Assembly (NCBI RefSeq): GCF_051513965.1
Contig: NZ_CP195847.1
Location: forward strand, 1,922,001-1,986,000
Direction of reading: 5' to 3'
Source of the DNA: Paramicrobacterium sp051513965
Lineage (GTDB): Bacteria > Actinomycetota > Actinomycetes > Actinomycetales > Microbacteriaceae
Length of the DNA stretch: 64,000 nt
In this document: positions 26,746 to 35,403 of the stretch, piece after piece
Layout: the number at the start of each line of letters is the position of its first letter
How positions within the stretch are numbered: position 1 is the first letter of the stretch
Position numbers and translations under genes: made by a program
Notes under the pieces: model-generated
What the model was told of the DNA's origin: nothing
The model's database searches: none
Seen by the model: the letters and a program-made list of their open reading frames with translations, nothing else

Positions 26746-27840
26746 GTGAACATCAAGCGTTTCGGCTTCCCGCTCGCCGTGGCGGCCGCAGCATCCCTCG
26801 CACTCACGTCGTGCGCGGCGAATGAGAGCGCGGCGAACGGGGGCTCCGGTTCAGAGAGCTCCCTCTCCGGCACCCTCATCGGCGGGGGCGCATCATCGCA
26901 GCAGGCAGCCCAAGAGGCATGGGTCGCCGCCTTCCAGACCGACAACCCCGATGTGACGGTCGAGTACTCCCCCGAAGGCTCCGGTGCGGGCCGCGACAAC
27001 TTCATCGCCGGCGCGAGCGCCTTCGCCGGTTCCGACCGCGCGTTCACGTCCGACGAGATCGCGGAGGACAACTTCGGCTCGTGCAAGCCGGGAACCGGCA
27101 TCGTGGAGATCCCGGCATACATCTCGCCGATCGCAATCGTCTTCAACGTCGAGGGTGTCGACAGTCTCAACCTGGATGCCGCGACCATCGCCGGCATCTT
27201 CAAGGGCGACATCACTACCTGGAACGACGAGGCCATACAGAGCCAGAACCCTGACGCCGAACTTCCCGATCAGCGGATTACCGCCGTTCACCGCTCCGAC
27301 GAGTCCGGCACCACCGAGAACTTCACGGAGTACCTGAGCGCGGCCGCTCCTGACGTGTGGGACGCCGAGCCGTCGGGCGACTGGGCCTATGACGGCGGCG
27401 AAGCCGCGCAGGGCACCTCGGGTGTCGTGGATGCCGTCAGCAACGGCACCGGCACCATCGGCTACGCGGACGCCTCGCGCGCCGGTGAGCTCGGCACCGT
27501 CTCGGTGAAGGTCGGCGAGGAGTACGTGCCGTACTCCGCTGAGGCCGCCGCCGCCATCGTCGACGCCTCGCCGTTCGCCGAGGGCCGTGAAGACGGCGAC
27601 CTCGCGATCGAGCTCGACCGCACCAGCTCCGAGTCGGGCGTGTATCCCATCGTGCTCGTCAGCTACCTGATCGCCTGCAACGAGTACCAGGATGCCGCGA
27701 ACGCGGAGCTCGTCAAGGCGTACCTGAGCTACGTGATCAGCGACGAGGGCCAGAAGACCTCGCAGGAGGCCGCTGGAACCGCACCGATCTCGGACAAGCT
27801 CTTCGAGGCGGCTTCCACCGCCGTGGAGAACATCAAGTAA
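26746..27840 (+). CDS. pstS: Phosphate ABC transporter substrate-binding lipoprotein PstS
   Basis: A 364-residue lipoprotein that captures phosphate for PstCAB. The signal peptide ends in the lipobox LTSC with lipidated C23. The mature protein shows the phosphate-site motifs GGGASSQQAAQEAW, SAFAGSDRAFT and HRSDESGTTENFTEYLS. The GTG at 26746 follows AGCGAAAGG. It opens the pst operon behind a PHO box. A 13-bp stem-loop separates it from pstC and probably lets pstS be made in excess. Confidence 0.96.
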   Translation: MNIKRFGFPLAVAAAASLALTSCAANESAANGGSGSESSLSGTLIGGGASSQQAAQEAWVAAFQTDNPDVTVEYSPEGSGAGRDNFIAGASAFAGSDRAFTSDEIAEDNFGSCKPGTGIVEIPAYISPIAIVFNVEGVDSLNLDAATIAGIFKGDITTWNDEAIQSQNPDAELPDQRITAVHRSDESGTTENFTEYLSAAAPDVWDAEPSGDWAYDGGEAAQGTSGVVDAVSNGTGTIGYADASRAGELGTVSVKVGEEYVPYSAEAAAAIVDASPFAEGREDGDLAIELDRTSSESGVYPIVLVSYLIACNEYQDAANAELVKAYLSYVISDEGQKTSQEAAGTAPISDKLFEAASTAVENIK

Positions 27841-27847
27841 TCATCCT

Positions 27848-27877
27848 GTGCCCGGCGCTCCGGCGAGCGCCGGGCAC
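27848..27877 (+). terminator. Intercistronic stem-loop between pstS and pstC
   Basis: A perfect 13-bp stem (GTGCCCGGCGCTC / GAGCGCCGGGCAC) with loop CGGC lies seven bases after the pstS stop. In this position it more likely stabilises the pstS message or partly terminates, lowering pstCAB expression relative to the binding protein. Confidence 0.7.
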
Positions 27878-27910
27878 AGCCCCGCCCACGACCCCAGGAT
27901 GTCAACCCGA

Positions 27911-28864
27911 ATGACTTCGCCCACAGCGTCGGCTCCGGCCCGCCCTCGCGTCAAGCAGCGGCTCGGTGACCGCGTCTTCTCCGGTTCGACCCTGACGGCC
28001 GGAACGCTGATCCTCGCTACTCTCGCCGCGGTCGCGGCCTTCCTGCTCGTTCAGGGGTTCCCCGCCATCGCCTCCGACCCGGACGACATCCCGATCCTCG
28101 GTGGCGAGTCCTTCTGGTCGTACGTGGCGCCTCTGGCGTTCGGCACGGTGTGGGCGGCGTTCCTCGCTCTTCTGATGGCTGTGCCGGTCTCGATCGGCAT
28201 CGCTCTGTTCATCTCGCACTACGCGCCGCGCCGTCTCGCGCAGACGCTCGGCTACATCATCGACCTGCTCGCCGCGGTCCCGTCGGTCGTCTTCGGCCTG
28301 TGGGGCGCGAACGTCCTCGCTCCGGCCATCCAGCCCGCCTACGCGTGGCTGACGAAGAACCTCGGCTGGTTTCCGCTCTTCGCCCCGCCGGTCTCCGGCA
28401 CGGGGCGCACCATTCTCACGGCCGCCATCGTGCTCGCTGTGATGGTGCTGCCCGTCATCACGGCACTGTGTCGCGAGATCTTCCTGCAGACGCCCGTTCT
28501 GCACGAGGAGGCGGCGTTGGCTCTCGGCGCGACGCGCTGGGAGATGATCCGTATGGCTGTGCTGCCGTTCGGGCGGTCCGGCATCATCTCGGCATCCATG
28601 CTCGGTCTCGGCCGTGCCCTCGGTGAGACCATGGCGGTCGCGATGGTCCTCTCGGCCTCCGGCGGAATCACGTTCAAGGTGCTGACCTCGGCGAACCCGG
28701 GCACGATCGCCGCGAACATCGCCCTCAGCTTTCCGGAGGCGTTCGGCATGAACGTCAACGCGCTCATCGCGACGGGTCTGCTGCTGTTCGCGATCACGCT
28801 CATCATCAACATGATCGCCCGGTGGATCATCGCCCGCCGCAAAGACTTCTCGGGAGCGAACTGA
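27911..28864 (+). CDS. pstC: Phosphate ABC transporter permease PstC
   Basis: A 317-residue integral membrane permease with about six helices; it forms the channel with PstA. A long first helix (LTAGTLILATLAAVAAFLLV) is followed by the transporter core, which includes the EAA-type cytoplasmic loop HEEAALALGATRWEMIRMAVLPFGRSGI. I took the ATG at 27911, which has CAGGA about 11 bases upstream; an ATG at 27899 is also possible, and anything earlier would run through the stem-loop. It overlaps pstA by one base (TGATG). Confidence 0.92.
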   Translation: MTSPTASAPARPRVKQRLGDRVFSGSTLTAGTLILATLAAVAAFLLVQGFPAIASDPDDIPILGGESFWSYVAPLAFGTVWAAFLALLMAVPVSIGIALFISHYAPRRLAQTLGYIIDLLAAVPSVVFGLWGANVLAPAIQPAYAWLTKNLGWFPLFAPPVSGTGRTILTAAIVLAVMVLPVITALCREIFLQTPVLHEEAALALGATRWEMIRMAVLPFGRSGIISASMLGLGRALGETMAVAMVLSASGGITFKVLTSANPGTIAANIALSFPEAFGMNVNALIATGLLLFAITLIINMIARWIIARRKDFSGAN

Positions 28865-29937
28865 TGGCTGCCACGACGTCCCTTCCCAACATCTACGCGA
28901 GCGGCCGCCTCGGTCGCCCGGCTCCGTGGCTCATTCTCGCCGGGTCGATGATCGTCTCGGTCGTGGCGTTCGCGCTTCTCGAGGCCGCGGGCACGACGAA
29001 GTCGTTCAACGTGACCGGCGCGATCATCGTGGGCGCTGTGCTCTTCGCCGTGCTCCTGTTCATCTCGTCGCTGTTCATCGAGGGGTCGCGCCGCGCGAAG
29101 GACCGCCTCATCACGACGCTTGTGTCGACGGCATTCCTCATCGCCCTCGCACCGCTCATCTCGCTGCTGATCACGGTGATCATCAATGGCTCAGCACGCT
29201 TCGACGCGACGTTCTTCACGTGGTCGATGCGCAACATCGTCGGCGAGGGCGGTGGCTTCGTCCACGCGATCACCGGCACGGTGCTCATGACGCTCACGGC
29301 CGCGGTCATCTCGGTGCCGATCGGCTTGCTCACCTCGATCTACCTCGTCGAATACGGTCGCGGTCCGCTCGCGCGGGCCATCACCTTCCTGGTGGACGTC
29401 ATGACGGGCATCCCCTCGATCGTCGCCGGTCTGTTCGCCTACGCCGCGTTCACCCTGATCTTCGGGCCGGGAACCAAGATCGGCATGGCCGGCGCCATCT
29501 CCCTCGCGGTCATCATGATCCCCGTCGTCGTCCGATCGAGTGAAGACATGCTGAAGGTCGTCCCGAACGAGCTGCGAGAGGCCGCTCTCGCGCTCGGTGT
29601 GCCGCGCTGGCTGGTCATCCTGAAGGTCGTGCTGCCGACCGCGATCGCGGGAATCACGACCGGCGTCATGCTCGCGATCGCCCGTGTCATCGGCGAGACC
29701 GCACCGTTGCTCATCGCCGCGGGCTTCACCAACAACATGAACTACAGCCTCGTTGAGGGCCGCATGCAGAGCCTCCCCGTCGCCGTCTACAACTCCTACG
29801 TCAGTCAGGGCACGGATGCTCAGGCCTACCTGGACCGCGCGTGGGCCGGCGCTCTGACACTCATCCTCATCGTGATGCTGCTCAACATCATCGCCCGACT
29901 GATCGCTCGCTACTTCGCCCCCAAGACGGGCCGCTGA
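28864..29937 (+). CDS. pstA: Phosphate ABC transporter permease PstA
   Basis: A 357-residue permease, partner of PstC. It has two extra N-terminal helices (about 18-38 and 48-68) before the six-helix transporter core. The cytoplasmic EAA loop is LREAALALGVPRWLVILKVVLPTAIAGI, and TGIPSIVAGLFAYAAF is another PstA signature. The start codon shares an A with the pstC stop, so translation is coupled. pstB follows after 14 bases. Confidence 0.95.
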   Translation: MAATTSLPNIYASGRLGRPAPWLILAGSMIVSVVAFALLEAAGTTKSFNVTGAIIVGAVLFAVLLFISSLFIEGSRRAKDRLITTLVSTAFLIALAPLISLLITVIINGSARFDATFFTWSMRNIVGEGGGFVHAITGTVLMTLTAAVISVPIGLLTSIYLVEYGRGPLARAITFLVDVMTGIPSIVAGLFAYAAFTLIFGPGTKIGMAGAISLAVIMIPVVVRSSEDMLKVVPNELREAALALGVPRWLVILKVVLPTAIAGITTGVMLAIARVIGETAPLLIAAGFTNNMNYSLVEGRMQSLPVAVYNSYVSQGTDAQAYLDRAWAGALTLILIVMLLNIIARLIARYFAPKTGR

Positions 29938-29951
29938 ACCTAAGGAACACT

Positions 29952-30731
<780 letters not shown>

Positions 30732-30746
30732 GTCAGACGACGATCG

Positions 30747-31343
30747 TCAGATGACGATCTCAGCCACGACGTCGCCGCCCGGCTTCGTGGCGTCGGGCGC
30801 GTCGATGGTCACGAGCACCTTCTGCGCGCCCGCAACGTCACCGGTCAGCACCGTCCACACCTCGGATCCGTCGTGGTCGACGTGCAGCTCACCGGCGGGT
30901 GTCGCCTTGTCGCCGGCCATGAACCACACACGGTAGTTCGAACCATCGTCGAGCTTCGCGAGGCCCTCGACGATGATGACCGAAGAGTCGAGAGATCGCG
31001 ACCAGACGAGCGTCGCAGTATCGGTGTCGGTCAGAAGATCTTGTGAGCGCATGACATCGGTCTGCGCATTGATGTGCGCGAGCTGCACGGCCTGCGGAAG
31101 TTGATTTCCGTTCTCGATGAGGCCGACGAAACCGCTTGCCACGACGAACGAGAGGCCGAGCGCGGCGACGGTGACACCCATCGCGACAGGCCGCGAATAC
31201 CACTTCTTCTCCGCGCGCTTGGCCGCCTTGCGCCGCGCTTTGTGCTCTTTCCAGTCGACGTCTGAGCCACGGTCGGGCGCTGTGCGACCTGACTTCGTGC
31301 TCGGCGCATCCGACGTGGATGACGCGGGGTTCTCGTTGCTCAC
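30747..31343 (-). CDS. Membrane protein with RskA-like (anti-sigma-K) C-terminal domain
   Basis: A 198-residue protein: a hydrophilic, basic N-terminus (about 1-50), one membrane helix (about 53-76, AMGVTVAALGLSFVVASGFVG) and an extracytoplasmic beta-domain with VEGLAKLDDGSNYRVWFM and LTGDVAGAQKVLVTIDAP, resembling the C-terminal domain of anti-sigma-K factors. The cytoplasmic zinc-finger anti-sigma domain is absent and no sigma factor gene is near, so it is unlikely to be a classical anti-sigma factor. The GTG at 31343 was chosen because it begins the hydrophilic segment; the frame stays open to 31547. The 214 bases upstream contain no gene I can support. Confidence 0.68.
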   Translation of the reverse strand: MSNENPASSTSDAPSTKSGRTAPDRGSDVDWKEHKARRKAAKRAEKKWYSRPVAMGVTVAALGLSFVVASGFVGLIENGNQLPQAVQLAHINAQTDVMRSQDLLTDTDTATLVWSRSLDSSVIIVEGLAKLDDGSNYRVWFMAGDKATPAGELHVDHDGSEVWTVLTGDVAGAQKVLVTIDAPDATKPGGDVVAEIVI

Positions 31344-31557
31344 GTTGTCCAGCTTCTCATGCGAACGCGGCAACCCCCTGAAAGCGCTGCGGCGTTCGTG
31401 ATTCTCGATCGTTAACAAGAAAAGTGACCGGGCCGCAAAACGCCTCTCGGCGGAAGGCCGCTCGAAGCGGCAAATGTTGGAGCCCGGGGTTAGCGGCCCG
31501 GCCACGAAAGAGTGTAACGCATGGGACTGTTCAGTATTCCCAGGCAACGACGCCCCG

Positions 31558-32187
31558 TCAGTCGAGCGAATCGCGGCGCCAGAGACGCGCAGCAGACGTC
31601 AGGTCTGAGGCGAAGGTCGACAGACGCAGAGCGCGCTGAGTGAGCTCGCTCGCGCGGTGCGGCTCGGTGCTCTCGAGGTCGTCGGCGATGCTCGTGCATC
31701 CGGCCGCCGACACGCGGCAGAACGCGGCCGCGCGTTCGAGCGCGATGGTGAAGTCCCCCTCGAAGACTCCGCGGAGAATGCGGTCGGCGAGGTCGATGAC
31801 CTCGCTCGGTCCGGCCGGGGTGCTCGCTCCAGCCACGACCGGATCGATCGTTCGGAGCTCTTCCGTGCCTCTCTGATAGGTCAGTCCGGCACCGTGCGGG
31901 TCGTCGCGGATGAGCATCCTCAGCAGGTAGATGCGCCACAGGCTGCCCGGCAGGCTCCGGCTCGTCGCGTTCGACCACAGCTCGGCGATCGTGTCGATGC
32001 CGTGCTCGTCGGTGTAGGTGATGAGGCGGTTCACGATCTCGGTGTCGGGGTCTTCGCGCACACGCGACAGCAGCGCCCGCGCGGTCTCGTGCGCGATGCG
32101 GCTGGTCTCGGCCGGGTCGACGCCGCCGTGGATGTTCTCGAACACGTGCGACGGGTAGCGGGCGGGCTTGTGGAAGTCTCGCGTCAC
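31558..32187 (-). CDS. Conserved actinobacterial hypothetical protein
   Basis: A 209-residue soluble, mostly helical protein. N-terminal HKPARYPSHVFENIHGGVDP and the run AHETARALLSRVREDPDTEIV are strikingly well formed, so this is a real conserved protein, but I know no assigned function. The C-terminal half looks like a helical repeat (VIDLADRILRGVFEGDFTIALERAAAFCRV). The GTG at 32187 is preceded by GAGGAG at six bases, which decides the start. It diverges from tRNA-Lys. I believe similar proteins are sometimes labelled RNA polymerase subunit in databases; nothing in the sequence supports that. Confidence 0.7.
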   Translation of the reverse strand: MTRDFHKPARYPSHVFENIHGGVDPAETSRIAHETARALLSRVREDPDTEIVNRLITYTDEHGIDTIAELWSNATSRSLPGSLWRIYLLRMLIRDDPHGAGLTYQRGTEELRTIDPVVAGASTPAGPSEVIDLADRILRGVFEGDFTIALERAAAFCRVSAAGCTSIADDLESTEPHRASELTQRALRLSTFASDLTSAARLWRRDSLD

Positions 32188-32290
32188 GCAGGTCTCCTCA
32201 TCGGTTTGGATGCCGCATCCACGGTACTCCGCGGGACATGCCCGCGTGTGGTCACAATGCACAGCGAAGACCTGTAGATTAATAGGGTCA

Positions 32291-32363
32291 GCGCCTGTAG
32301 CTCAGTTGGTAGAGCATCGGACTTTTAATCCGCGGGTCCCGGGTTCGAGCCCCGGCGGGCGCA
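32291..32363 (+). tRNA. tRNA-Lys (anticodon UUU)
   Basis: A 73-nt cloverleaf: acceptor GCGCCTG/CGGGCGC (one G-U), D-arm GCTCAGTTGGTAGAGC, anticodon loop CTTTTAA (anticodon TTT), T-arm GGGTTCGAGCC and discriminator A. CCA is not encoded. Confidence 0.97.
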
Positions 32364-32433
32364 CAGTCTTCGGCATCGATCGTCATCGCTCCAGATCGCG
32401 AGTGCCCGGGTGTTTGCCGCCCCGGCATCCCTG

Positions 32434-32455
32434 GTTCACACCGTATTCACCGCGC
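32434..32455 (+). promoter_or_regulatory. Possible PHO-box-like repeat upstream of the TPR gene
   Basis: GTTCACACCGT followed directly by ATTCACCGCGC resembles two PHO-box units. A TAGCGT -10-like element begins at 32461, so the repeat would overlap the -35 region. With only two loose units this may be chance. Confidence 0.35.
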
Positions 32456-32516
32456 GTGCCTAGCGTGGAGCGCACACGAGCAGACATGCTCGCCGTGCAT
32501 CCGAGGGGAGGCTCGC

Positions 32517-32963
32517 ATGAGCGATGGCCCGTACACGCAGAACGTTGCCCAGTCAGAGGAACCGCAGAACGACGAGATCGCGCGACTGAGCGATGCCGGC
32601 AGTCAGATGCTGGACGAAGGGGATGCCGAGGGCGCGATCGCGACCTGGCGCGAAGCGCTCGCCCAACTGCCGGAGCCCGCGGCGGAGAGCGCCGAAGCCG
32701 TGTGGCTGCACGCCGCCATCGGGGACGCCTTCGATCGAATCGGCGACGCCGAGGCATCCGAGCAGGCCTTTCGTCGCGCTCTCGAGACGGACGCGGGCGC
32801 CGTCGACCCCGCCGTTCGCTACATGCTCGGTCTGCTGATCGCCGAGCGCGGCGACACTGCGGAAGCCACTCCCCACCTGGCCCAGGCATACGCGCTGACC
32901 GGCAGGCGCCTCTTCGAGGGTGAGCGAGGGGATGCCGCTTGGGAGGCCCTCCACGCGGGCTGA
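32517..32963 (+). CDS. Small tetratricopeptide-repeat protein
   Basis: A 148-residue soluble acidic protein built of about three TPR-like helix pairs (LDEGDAEGAIATWREALAQLP; AAIGDAFDRIGDAEASEQAFRRALE; YMLGLLIAERGDTAEATPHLAQAYAL). TPRs mediate protein-protein contacts; the partner is unknown. There is no signal peptide or membrane helix. GGGGAGG precedes the ATG. It converges with the beta-propeller-like protein gene, only six bases apart. A possible PHO-box-like repeat lies in its promoter region. Confidence 0.75.
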   Translation: MSDGPYTQNVAQSEEPQNDEIARLSDAGSQMLDEGDAEGAIATWREALAQLPEPAAESAEAVWLHAAIGDAFDRIGDAEASEQAFRRALETDAGAVDPAVRYMLGLLIAERGDTAEATPHLAQAYALTGRRLFEGERGDAAWEALHAG

Positions 32964-32969
32964 CCTCGT

Positions 32970-34553
32970 TCAGCCCTGCTCGACCTCGAGGAGCACCGCG
33001 GAGCCCTGTTCTGGCACGACCAGCACACGACCTGGACTGACCACTCTCACTTTGGTCTTCTCTCCCACGAACAGGGAGGTCAGCTCACGATGATCGCCGT
33101 TCATGTCGATGACGGTCACCACGCTGTACGGTCTCGTCCGCGAGTCACGGTCGAGCCTCGGGATGAACGGGTTGTGGCTGATCCAGAACGGCAGCGACTC
33201 GGCTGACGGATACGAGACGAGCGCCAGCGTCTGCGTGCCAGCCGTGGCGGGTAGCACCGTCGGCCCCGCGACCTCGGTCTCGACGAGAGCGTCTCCTCCC
33301 GTCCACGGCCGGACGGCGAGCTGGCGACCGTCGAGACGGAGCAGGAAAGCGCCGGCCGTCGTCTCCACCGCGCCGCGCAGACTCACGAGAGAACCGGGGA
33401 AGCGTCGGTTCGCGAGCTCATCGAGCGGGATCTCCCGGCTCTCACCCGTCTGCCCGTCGAGGGCCCAGACGGCGAGGTCCGCGAAATTGCCGAAGCCGAG
33501 GTACACCGGGCCGCCATCTCCGGATGCGCTCCACATGACCGGCTCTCCGAGCTCCTCAGGGCAGTCGATCGTCGACGTCCAGGTCTCGGCGCCGTCGTGG
33601 AGGGAGTACGAAGTCACGTCGCACGACGATCCGCTGCGCGACATCGCGATGAGCTGGCCGTCATAGAACATCGGGCCGCCGGCGCCCACATCGTCAGGCT
33701 CAAGCGTGCGCAGAGGCTCGTGCTGCGTCGGACTGAGCATGACCAGACTCCCCTCGGCATCCGAGACGACGGTCGACTGCGGAAGAACGCCACCCGACAG
33801 GGTCTCCCAGCGGAACGGCTGCTGCTCAGTGTGCGCCCAGTCGCTCTGCCAGGCTGTCTCCCCGTTCGGGGTGACGGACGACAGCTGGCAGCTGGCTGAT
33901 GCGTCAGCCTCCTGATCGCCATCCGTCTCGGCCGCCGCGCACACGGACACGAGCACGTGCCCCTCCCGCGCGGCGACGACGAAGGCCGAGTGATCCTCGG
34001 GGACGGGGAAGGATGCGCTCCACCGCTGCTCGCCATTCGCGTCGAACATCGTGACGACGGCGGGAACCTCGTCGGGAGATCGTCTCGTGTCGGCGCTCAG
34101 GAAGACCACGCCGCCATCGTCCGTGAGGTACGCGGGACGCGTCGCACTGTGCGACCAGGTCTGCTCGACCGAGCCATCGGAGGCGTCGAAGCGTCGCACC
34201 GTCGCCTGCGTGGACTCGGACCAGCCGACGGAGTAGATCGCGCCGTCGATGACCGTGACGATGGAGGACGCATCGATCTCGTCAGTCCGCCACAGGACAC
34301 CCTCCGACGCGACCGAGGTCCGGATGACGAGCGGCACAGCGATCATGATGGCGGCGAGCGCGGCGCCGCCGACCACCGCAACGTGTGACAGTCTGCCCCG
34401 AGCGCCCGAGACTCCGAGGCCGATCGCCACGGCGATCAGCAGCGCGCCGACGACGAAGGGCACAGAGCGCGGAACGATCACGCTCCACACCACGAGGGCG
34501 ATGCCGAGCACTCCCGCGGCTGCTCCTGCCGTCACGGCTGTTGAGCGCGACAT
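32970..34553 (-). CDS. Membrane protein with PQQ-like beta-propeller domain
   Basis: A 527-residue protein. Three hydrophobic helices occupy the N-terminus (about 5-25, 29-48 and 56-76). The rest is a large extracytoplasmic domain of repeated short strands with the pattern VVTMFDANGEQRWSASF, SSVTPNGETAWQSDW and SYSLHDGAETWTSTI, typical of PQQ-binding-like beta-propeller blades. There is no enzymatic motif. The ATG at 34553 follows GAGGGGAGAA, which decides the start over upstream in-frame codons. The function is unknown; such proteins may be surface scaffolds or sensors (inference). It appears to be monocistronic. Confidence 0.72.
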   Translation of the reverse strand: MSRSTAVTAGAAAGVLGIALVVWSVIVPRSVPFVVGALLIAVAIGLGVSGARGRLSHVAVVGGAALAAIMIAVPLVIRTSVASEGVLWRTDEIDASSIVTVIDGAIYSVGWSESTQATVRRFDASDGSVEQTWSHSATRPAYLTDDGGVVFLSADTRRSPDEVPAVVTMFDANGEQRWSASFPVPEDHSAFVVAAREGHVLVSVCAAAETDGDQEADASASCQLSSVTPNGETAWQSDWAHTEQQPFRWETLSGGVLPQSTVVSDAEGSLVMLSPTQHEPLRTLEPDDVGAGGPMFYDGQLIAMSRSGSSCDVTSYSLHDGAETWTSTIDCPEELGEPVMWSASGDGGPVYLGFGNFADLAVWALDGQTGESREIPLDELANRRFPGSLVSLRGAVETTAGAFLLRLDGRQLAVRPWTGGDALVETEVAGPTVLPATAGTQTLALVSYPSAESLPFWISHNPFIPRLDRDSRTRPYSVVTVIDMNGDHRELTSLFVGEKTKVRVVSPGRVLVVPEQGSAVLLEVEQG

Positions 34554-34652
34554 GCCGTTCTCCCCTCGGTCACCTCCATCGGGCGTGATGATTCTACTCG
34601 CCACGTGCGGCGAGTATCGAGGGGAGTTCTCCCCAGTCAGGACTGGCGCCGG

Positions 34653-35297
34653 TCAGGGCAGGCGGCGCAGCAGAATGACGTTGTCGCGGACAGTGACGTG
34701 CTCGCCGTTCGGGTCGACCGCCTCTCGGTCACGGAGCTCGGCGATCACGATGTCCCAGCCGTTGGCGGCGTCCACGGCATCCAGCTCACCCTGCACCGTG
34801 GGCATCGGCTCGTGTCGGTGGTGCTGCGACCACGGCGGCATCTCCGCGTGAGACACGATGAGCATGTGTCCGTTCGGACGCACCCAGCCGCTGAATCGAC
34901 GCAGCACACCGTCACGGTCGAAATCGTCGGGTGCCTGGAGGAAGCACGCGGAGACGAGGTCCACGGGCTCCGCGGGCCGCCAATCGCTGAGATCGGCCTG
35001 CACCCAGGCGATCGCGTCGGGGTTAACGCCACGCTCGCCCGCCTCGGTCGCGGCGCGCTCGAGTGCGACCGCGGAGATGTCGACTCCCGTCACACGCCAG
35101 CCGTGGGCGGCGAGCCAGAGCGAATCGCCTCCCTCCCCACAGCCGAGATCGAGCGCGGTTCCGGGCGGCAGCCCCGTGACCGTGTCGGCGAGCGCCGCGT
35201 TGACTCGGCCCGACCACATCCGCTCGTTCTCGCTGTACCGGGAGTCCCAGTAGCTCTGGCGGTCGCCGTCGGCCTCGTGTGCGTGTGAATCAGTCAT
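34653..35297 (-). CDS. SAM-dependent methyltransferase, class I
   Basis: A 214-residue cytosolic methyltransferase. Motif I is ALDLGCGEGGDSLWLAAHGW (near residue 48), the SAM ribose acid is in VTGVDIS, and IAWVQADLSDW carries the adenine-contacting Asp. YWDSRYSENERMWSGRVN at the start resembles the TehB/thiopurine-methyltransferase-like group. It may detoxify small molecules such as tellurite or thiols, but the substrate cannot be inferred. It diverges from the ABC exporter at 35404. Confidence 0.85.
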   Translation of the reverse strand: MTDSHAHEADGDRQSYWDSRYSENERMWSGRVNAALADTVTGLPPGTALDLGCGEGGDSLWLAAHGWRVTGVDISAVALERAATEAGERGVNPDAIAWVQADLSDWRPAEPVDLVSACFLQAPDDFDRDGVLRRFSGWVRPNGHMLIVSHAEMPPWSQHHRHEPMPTVQGELDAVDAANGWDIVIAELRDREAVDPNGEHVTVRDNVILLRRLP

Positions 35298-35403
35298 GTC
35301 GACACCAGATTAGGCCCCTGGGCCGGGCAGGTCACGGCATTCGCCGAACTCAAAGGCGGAGTGGGTAGAGTCGAGTGCTTCCATCCGCTCGTCGAGAGTA
35401 CGC

